A stretch of DNA of 59,723 nt from Usnea hakonensis (Eukaryota; Ascomycota; Lecanoromycetes; Lecanorales; Parmeliaceae). Below, piece by piece: positions 54,144-59,723 of this stretch (its first letter is position 1; each line of letters starts with the position of its first letter). The DNA lies in contig BLJB01000078.1 of NCBI GenBank assembly GCA_013423325.1, positions 1-59,723 on the forward strand, given 5' to 3'. The translations under genes and the position numbers were made by a program. Below the pieces are notes generated by a model that saw only the letters and a list, made by a program, of their open reading frames with translations, searched no databases and was not told the origin of the DNA.

Positions 54144-55640
54144 ATGATGGCTAAATTTTTCCTGCACCAGCTTCTGACATCTGAAGACCTTCTCGATTCC
54201 AGGGATAATGATCGATGTTTTGTTTGCCTTCAGACATACGGGACCCTGACCGATGCTGGGGCTATCGAGCGCGAGGTTCGACTGCCGTGCAACCATAGCC
54301 TGGGATCAATGTGCATATCCACCTGGCTGAAATCCAACAACACCTGTCCGATCTGCCGCAAAGAGCTCTTCCCTGACCAACCTCATACAGACCTCGAAGA
54401 AGAGACTGTGGAAAATGGGATTCTAAACCCTCCTGTGGCCGTACCTTTGGTGTCTTTCGACGACGACTTGACTGGCCAGGTGGTGAGAGATTGCTGCGAT
54501 AGCTTTGGATTGGCTGAAAATGTCTATTACGATGCCTTTCGAGTATTTCAGCCCATGTATGAGACTGTGAAGGAGTGGCTGCAAGCCACAGGCCTCAATC
54601 TCCACGTGGTTGCTTGTATCACCATGTACATCGTCCTCTACCTTCTAGGATATCCCAGACCTTTATTGGAATTTTCCAGCGACTTGCTTGCCAACGAAAA
54701 CGAGATCTCTGACTTCCGATCATGTTGGGCAGTGATGTACCATAACAGAGAATCCTTGATCGATTCTTCTATGCTCGAGGTGCTCGGAAAAGGCAACATG
54801 GAGTACAACCTTGCCTGCCTGCCCGAGTCAGACTTCTACGAAGCAGCAGTCCAGAATGAGGTCACGAGTAGACCTGCCAATGCCTCCACGTTGAGAATGT
54901 CAAGCGAAAAGATTTGTCAAGCAATCCGCAATGGATACTTGATTGTTGGACTGGTTAAACATCTTGCCGAGACTATTCACGAAAGCTCTTACCTCGACGC
55001 TCCATCCTGTGACAGCATCGTTGCTGCCGCTCTCTTCATGGCTTTCCATCTTGTTGGGACTCAAAAGAGCTACGAGCAGATTCATGAGATTACTGGTGTG
55101 GCTGCGGGCATCATTGGATCTACTTACCATCAACTCTATCCCAATAGAAGATACCTGGTAACGTCAGCGTCGCTTGAATACATCTACCGTTGTGACAAGT
55201 CCATGGCTCTTAAAGGCGTCTTGGCCACGCTATCTTGGCCCCCACTCCAACCCGCAAGTCCCAGCGGCCAATTTCACCAAGACGAAAACCCGGTTGATGA
55301 TCGTTTGCAGGCTTACAAAAGGAACTGTGAGAGCTTCTGTACGTCTCTAGGGGTACCCGCTCGAGTCACCGAGTTGACTTACCGATTTGCGGTAAGATAT
55401 AGCTCTGAGCAGTGGGTGGTCGCATCTCCATTACTCCTTACGGCCGCTAGCATCCGCATTGCAACCCGTCTAGCTGAAGTAGATATATCATTCGAAGAGA
55501 TCTCGGCGGTGGTTGGACTACATCGCGATGTTATTGTGGCCCTCTATGACGCTCTAGCTGCCCATGAGGATGGGATCATCATAAATGAGGTGTGGCACGA
55601 ATTCTTGAACAGCAGATATGGTGGTGTTCCTACCTTTTAG
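54144..55640 (+). CDS. RING-like finger plus three TFIIB-type cyclin-like repeats (paralogue B)
   Basis: One exon, 498 aa. Finger: C25-x2-C28 (CFVC), C49-x-H51, G54, C57, C68-x2-C71 (LPCNHSLGSMCISTWL; CPIC). Gly54 replaces the His/Cys ligand, as in A and C. Three cyclin-like repeats follow, at about 113-208 (VVACITMYIVLYLLGYPRPL), 255-342 (IVAAALFMAFHLVGTQKSYE then ITGVAAGIIGSTYHQLYP) and 388-478 (LLTAASIRIATRLAEVDISF then VVGLHRDVIVALYDAL). Each has the A-A-x-x-Y/F-x-A...E-I/E-V...G-V...I..Y order of TFIIB repeats. Repeat 1 is the most diverged. No zinc ribbon, no signal peptide. ATG 54144 is followed immediately by a second ATG. Confidence 0.85.
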   Translation: MMAKFFLHQLLTSEDLLDSRDNDRCFVCLQTYGTLTDAGAIEREVRLPCNHSLGSMCISTWLKSNNTCPICRKELFPDQPHTDLEEETVENGILNPPVAVPLVSFDDDLTGQVVRDCCDSFGLAENVYYDAFRVFQPMYETVKEWLQATGLNLHVVACITMYIVLYLLGYPRPLLEFSSDLLANENEISDFRSCWAVMYHNRESLIDSSMLEVLGKGNMEYNLACLPESDFYEAAVQNEVTSRPANASTLRMSSEKICQAIRNGYLIVGLVKHLAETIHESSYLDAPSCDSIVAAALFMAFHLVGTQKSYEQIHEITGVAAGIIGSTYHQLYPNRRYLVTSASLEYIYRCDKSMALKGVLATLSWPPLQPASPSGQFHQDENPVDDRLQAYKRNCESFCTSLGVPARVTELTYRFAVRYSSEQWVVASPLLLTAASIRIATRLAEVDISFEEISAVVGLHRDVIVALYDALAAHEDGIIINEVWHEFLNSRYGGVPTF

Positions 55641-56417
55641 TCTCTACATTTCAATGGAAAGCACAAGTACGTATGATAAGGACTAATTGAGAATATCTAT
55701 ACCTACCAAGGATGAGTTGACATATTACGTAGGCGCCATTGTTGGTCACGAGGCGTACCGTACAAGCCAGGCTGATGACTACAAACTCTAAATTAGATAT
55801 TCCAGCACTTTTTTACCCATGGAATAGTTATTTTGGCACCACTTCTGGTGGCTTTGTCCGAAGTACAGCTATCGTTGCAAGATAGAAAGATATCTTTCAA
55901 TTTCATTTGCCATCGTCCCTATCGAAATCAGAATTCACTTCCGAGGTGGAAGCCATCCCTCGTCTGTACGATCACCTGTGGTCTTTGGACAAGATCGCGG
56001 AGATAAACTTTAAATGTAAGATGTGCTGATTCTTGAATACATAGAGAGCATTGAAAGGTGCTTTATTTTCTGTTTGGTTTGTCGATCTTTTGCTACCATT
56101 ACAACGTTGATAGGATGAAATAGGACTGAAGGGAAAGACAATGAACAAGGCTTGTCTACACTGGTAAACGAGTCTAGTCAGTAACTTTGAATTTGAAAAA
56201 TTTGTTGGGTGAGAAATGCTCTCTAATTCTCTCATCTGTTCTGGTGGTATTTAAGCTGTATTAGCTTCGATTCGTATTAGCTTCGATTCCTAACGGCGCT
56301 GATCCAATGCTGGAGTGGTTTTCTTAGGTATCTTTCTCCATCTAGCTTGAAACCCTTCGCTAGATCTACATATAAAATACAATCCCACACATCTTCAATT
56401 TTAAACCCTTTGTGTTC
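55641..56417. other. Intergenic region between paralogues B and C
   Basis: AT-rich, with a duplicated attagcttcgattc word near 56255-56290. No gene recognised; the minus-strand frame 55972-56235 lacks content. Confidence 0.5.
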
Positions 56418-57942
56418 ATGATGACTCGGGATTTTCTCCATCGACTATTGACACTCGCAAACAGCGTTCAATCTGATGTTAGTCAACAATGCTTAATATG
56501 CACGTCAGAGTATGGCACACTGGTAAGTCAAGATTCTTTACGCGAGCGGATTCCGACTATGTTGTAGCAACCTCAAGGGAAGCAACGCTGACTACGAGGT
56601 CTCTTAGTCCGCCGAGACTGGAATCATCGAGTGCCCAATTCGTCTTCCATGCGATCCTAATCATACGGTTGGCTCAGCGTGTATCGCAACTTGGTTAAAA
56701 AATAACAACTCTTGCCCACTTTGCCGGCATGAGTTCTTTCCTCGTCAGCCGAGACCGTATCTCGAGCACGGTATTATAGAAGATCAAAGTGTCGATTTTT
56801 ATTATTCAGAAAGTTTTTCCCGTATGGCCGCGCGCAGCGAGTCGAGTGGCCTTGTTGAACCTCTCTGTCTCCGCTACGGCTACCTGCTCGGACTTCAAAT
56901 TTATGCAATCCGACTTTCACAGGAGATAGGAGGAGGGGCTTGTGAATTTTCTGCGATTAATGACCGCTCCGAAGTAGCGATTGCAGCGACGTCTATTTAC
57001 ATTGCATCCCACCTTCTCGGCCACCCCAGATCGCTCACGGAAGTTGCTCAAGTCGCTGGCGTCAATGAGGGTACCATTCATAAACTATACAGGCAACTTC
57101 AGTCACAACCGCAACTTCCTACCCCCGAAGAATTGCGCGAGGACCTCGGCATGGCACTGCGGACAGTCAGAGGTCAAGCTCCGGTTCTTCCGACATATCC
57201 ACCTTTAAATCACGACTTTGGCCAATTCGAAAATAGCCAAGATGTCGAGCGCGTCGCAGAGTTCTTGTCATCTATTCCTCGTAAGCTCCTCCTGCCAAGT
57301 ACACATGCACGAACGACGCACCGACTGGCTCGCAAGCTGGAATACATGGCTTCCTTCACGGCTGAGCTTCCTCCGTGTCTTGCAGCTGTGTGTCTTTACA
57401 TGGCCTCTTGGCTCACCAGGGAGCCTCTTGCTTTCGAAGAAATCCAAAAAGCTACTGGAATCCCAAAGGACGAAGTTCATGCCTTCTACTCAAGAATCTA
57501 CCCCGAGCGAGCGCAACTCATCGATATTGAAATCATAAACATCATCAACCTTGGCAATAGACAGGACGTCTATGCACGATTCCCTTCCATAGGCTACAAC
57601 ATGGTCATATTTTCCGGGACCGGACAAGTCATCTCGGACACCGTGACCGCCCGCGTGCGAAGTTTGGAGAGGCTGTGTAGTGACTACTGTGAAGAACTTG
57701 GTTTGCCCGGGGTGGTTCGGATGCACTCTCATTTCATCGTTGAGAGAGCAGCGCGCGCGGTGTCGCCGTGGAATCGTAGAGCTATCTCGGCAGCCAGCGT
57801 GTATTGGGCGTCCAATATTTCCCAACACCACCATAGAAGTATAGAAAATGTTGCCACCACAGCTGGTTTGAGTGTAAGTGAATTGCATGATGCTTATGAG
57901 TTCATCTACTCTGAGGGAAGGATGGTTGTGGGATGGGACTAA
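56418..57942 (+). CDS. RING-like finger plus three TFIIB-type cyclin-like repeats (paralogue C)
   Basis: Two exons, 56418-56522 and 56608-57942, with an 85-nt intron inside the finger; 479 aa. Finger: C25-x2-C28 (CLIC), C50-x3-H54, G57, C60, C71-x2-C74; it has two extra residues between C50 and H54 and again Gly in place of the His/Cys ligand. Cyclin-like repeats lie at about 117-200 (IAATSIYIASHLLGHPRSL then VAGVNEGTIHKLYRQL, the clearest TFIIB match in the window), 245-330 (LAAVCLYMASWLTREPLAF then GIPKDEVHAFYSRIYP) and 385-475 (AISAASVYWASNISQHHHRS then AGLSVSELHDAYEFIY). The frame from 56824 alone would miss the finger; exon 1 starts MMTRDFLHRLLT, like paralogue B. Confidence 0.85.
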
Positions 57943-58533
57943 TTCCAGGAGCTTGATATAAGGAACTTGTCCTAGGGTTTGATAGGGGATGAAGGTCTCA
58001 TTGTTAGAAAACGGCCCCCAAGCCAACAGAAGAGCCCTGTGTTTATTCGATAGATATTTGGAGTGAAAGGGATATTATATAGGTAGGGGTAAGGGGGGGG
58101 GGGGGGAGAGAGATGTGATAAGGNNAAATAGGGGGGGGGGAGGGGGGGGGGGGGGTAGAGAGATGTGATAAGGCTGAAGGAGACGATGGAAGAGATGAAA
58201 GTAATTATAATTGAAAGTAGGGCATATATATACTCTCCTTATTGTTCACGGTCTCGCAATTCTGTTTCTGTTTCTATTTCGTTATGGCGATGCCTGTGCT
58301 CACTGAAACGAGGAATGCGAATATGCGATATCCGAAATCACTATCCTCCAACCCAACCCTACTGTGGCGAGAAAAAGAACTGCGGTACTCTGTAGTCGAT
58401 AGCCGACTGCGGGTGTGTGAAACATCGAAGAGGCGATTGCGCGTCTAGGTTTTTGCTTTTGAGACAGGTAAAAGAGTGGCGATATGAGGACGATTTGAGA
58501 TACGCAGCTGGAGGATTAAATTCCGACACGATA
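57943..58533. other. Intergenic region with poly-G tracts and an assembly gap
   Basis: Contains the G-run repeat with two N bases (see the repeat entry). Open frames up to the signal-peptide ATG at 58534 have no recognisable content. Confidence 0.55.
58091..58173. repeat. Poly-G plus gagagatgtgataagg direct repeat with NN gap
   Basis: Two copies of a G-run followed by agagagatgtgataagg flank the undetermined bases 58124-58125. The two N and the duplicated flank suggest a collapsed or mis-joined simple repeat in the assembly, not necessarily a real duplication. Confidence 0.75.
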
Positions 58534-59106
58534 ATGCATCTCCTCAGGATCCTGTACCTGTCCTCCTTTTTCACTTATGCTCTCGCTGCGCCTTCACCAT
58601 CACCTCACGTTCTTGATAACAGTAAAAATGACAACTCACTTCCACAAGCCCTCTCCCCGCGTGTTCCGCCCAGACACCCGGGCTTCATAACCAATCAACC
58701 CACCACCTCTCACGTCAAGTGGGGCAACTACCCCATCACCTTCCTAACCACCACCGCCATCATGCCCATTGTAAGCGCAGCCCTTCCCCTAGCCGACTTC
58801 TACCGACAAGCCCACGTCGCCATCATCAACGCCATCACCTCCGGCCTCACGACCAACACCTACACCTTCACCTTCGGCGCGCTGAAGCTCACTGTGGATA
58901 GGTTGGATGGTGATCATATTGATTGGCAGATGCTGATTCAGTTCACGAGTCGGATGGTTGGTTTCGCGAATCGGGGTGTGACGGATTTCTATGTTGCGCT
59001 GGTGAGGGATAGGTTGGCGGGGACGTTGACGGTGGTTGCGTTGGAGACGGCCGCGGGGACGGCGAGTATGTGGTTGAATGGGGGGACGTCGGCGGTGCAG
59101 TATTGA
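58534..59106 (+). CDS. Small secreted protein, unknown function
   Basis: One exon, 190 aa. A signal peptide (MHLLRILYLSSFFTYALA, cleavage likely before APSP) is followed by a Ser/Pro/Asn-rich linker of about 50 residues. A compact domain follows with no cysteines: HVKWGNYPITFLTTTAIMPI, ADFYRQAHVAIINAITSGLT, YTFTFGALKLTVDRLDGDHI, GVTDFYVALVRDRLAGTLTV, ASMWLNGG. The pattern of one helix and several strands resembles other cysteine-free fungal secreted proteins, but no family was recognised. The open frame reaches upstream to 58417; ATG 58534 was chosen because it begins the signal peptide. Confidence 0.72.
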   Translation: MHLLRILYLSSFFTYALAAPSPSPHVLDNSKNDNSLPQALSPRVPPRHPGFITNQPTTSHVKWGNYPITFLTTTAIMPIVSAALPLADFYRQAHVAIINAITSGLTTNTYTFTFGALKLTVDRLDGDHIDWQMLIQFTSRMVGFANRGVTDFYVALVRDRLAGTLTVVALETAAGTASMWLNGGTSAVQY

Positions 59107-59723
59107 ATGATTGGTTCGGTAGCTGAGATTGGCGTGTTTCTGGACAATGGGTGTTGGGCGCTGAGGGTTCTGGCTCGGCAACATCATGGGTTGGAATTCA
59201 CGCAAGAGTCGACGATATTGTCTGGAAATATACGCGCATCTCGTCGTTGCTGGCTCTGGCTCCTTGTATGCTCGCCTTTGAGATGATGTCGTTCACTGCC
59301 TGTACACTGAGCACTGTTTGGTACGTATCGTGCTGCCCTGCTACGTGTATGGTACAAGAATTAAAAAGGAAGTTACAAGCATTTCCCCTAGACCTTGAGC
59401 TTGGGAGCCATCCGGGGGGATGCAGTGAGTCTCTTTGATTCTGTGGTCTTCGGGTCTGTAGGATAACCTGTGGAACTCAAAGATCATCCAAATACTAGAA
59501 CTTGATGATTTGCGAGGTATCGAGGCAGGAAAGAGACATTGTTTGCGATGAGCTGAATGTATAAAGCCTGTAGAACAACTCGACTGACATGATCAAGACC
59601 CAGTAAAGTAGCGTCTGCTTAGTCATTAATCTTTGGCATTCACCAGCCGAAGAAACAATAATGTTGCATGACAGCCATGGGCTATCGATATCCATGGATA
59701 TAACATGACAGCCATGGATATAA
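59107..59723. other. 3' flank and window end with short repeats
   Basis: No gene recognised. The last 57 bases hold repeated words: catgacagccatgg at 59667-59680 and 59704-59717, and ccatggatataa at 59692-59703 and 59712-59723. The repeat may continue beyond the window. Confidence 0.5.

Noticed and set aside
53835..54296. 153-codon minus-strand open frame next to paralogue B
   Set aside because: Overlaps the 5' end and finger-coding region of paralogue B on the opposite strand and shows no domain or splice partners.
49127..58533. Secondary-metabolite gene cluster around the monooxygenase, GST and accessory genes
   Set aside because: No polyketide synthase, NRPS, terpene cyclase or cluster regulator is present, and the oxidoreductase and GST lie among housekeeping genes.
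1..59723. tRNA, rRNA and CRISPR elements
   Set aside because: No tRNA A/B-box pair with a foldable cloverleaf, no rRNA-like sequence and no regularly spaced repeat array were recognised by eye; a tRNAscan-SE run would settle the tRNA question.

Overview
The window is nuclear DNA of a filamentous ascomycete (Pezizomycotina; Leotiomycetes is plausible, but the class is not proven by anything here). The evidence is short GT-AG introns of about 46-80 nt with CTAAC/CTGAT-like branch sites, a fungal THI4 gene carrying a eukaryotic TPP riboswitch, a GAF-type hybrid histidine kinase, and AT-rich DNA nearly free of CpA/TpG that looks like repeat-induced point mutation (RIP). All gene models were built by eye from splice signals, reading-frame continuity and recalled family consensus. 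No database search was run.

Left part (1-36 kb) is mostly conserved housekeeping sequence. In order: a RIP-degraded repeat; a 7-exon hybrid histidine kinase; a PHD-finger protein; thiazole synthase THI4 with its riboswitch, divergent from phosphatidylinositol synthase; a lysine-rich protein with a KKEP repeat array; a PP2C phosphatase; a coiled-coil protein whose 5' end is built of duplicated 72-nt exons; an RBM39/Rsd1-type splicing factor; an LCAT-like lipase; a WHI2/KCTD-like BTB protein; PRP18; a TetX/salicylate-hydroxylase-like monooxygenase; and a glutathione S-transferase with unusual homopolymer introns.

Right part (36.7-59.7 kb) is more accessory. It starts with an 0.8-kb element with 15-bp perfect terminal inverted repeats at TA. 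Then come an APH-fold kinase with a GC-AG intron, an unknown small protein, a CorA-like transporter with an unresolved 5' end, a dimeric alpha/beta-barrel plus alpha/beta-hydrolase fusion whose 5' end looks broken, a GNAT acetyltransferase, a small basic/acidic nuclear-type protein, and two small secreted proteins.

The most unusual content is at 49-58 kb: three paralogous genes each encoding an N-terminal RING-like finger followed by one or three cyclin-like repeats of the TFIIB/BRF type. All three lack the same canonical RING zinc ligand (Gly instead of His/Cys). I know of no described family with this architecture, and it is the best candidate here for an undescribed system.
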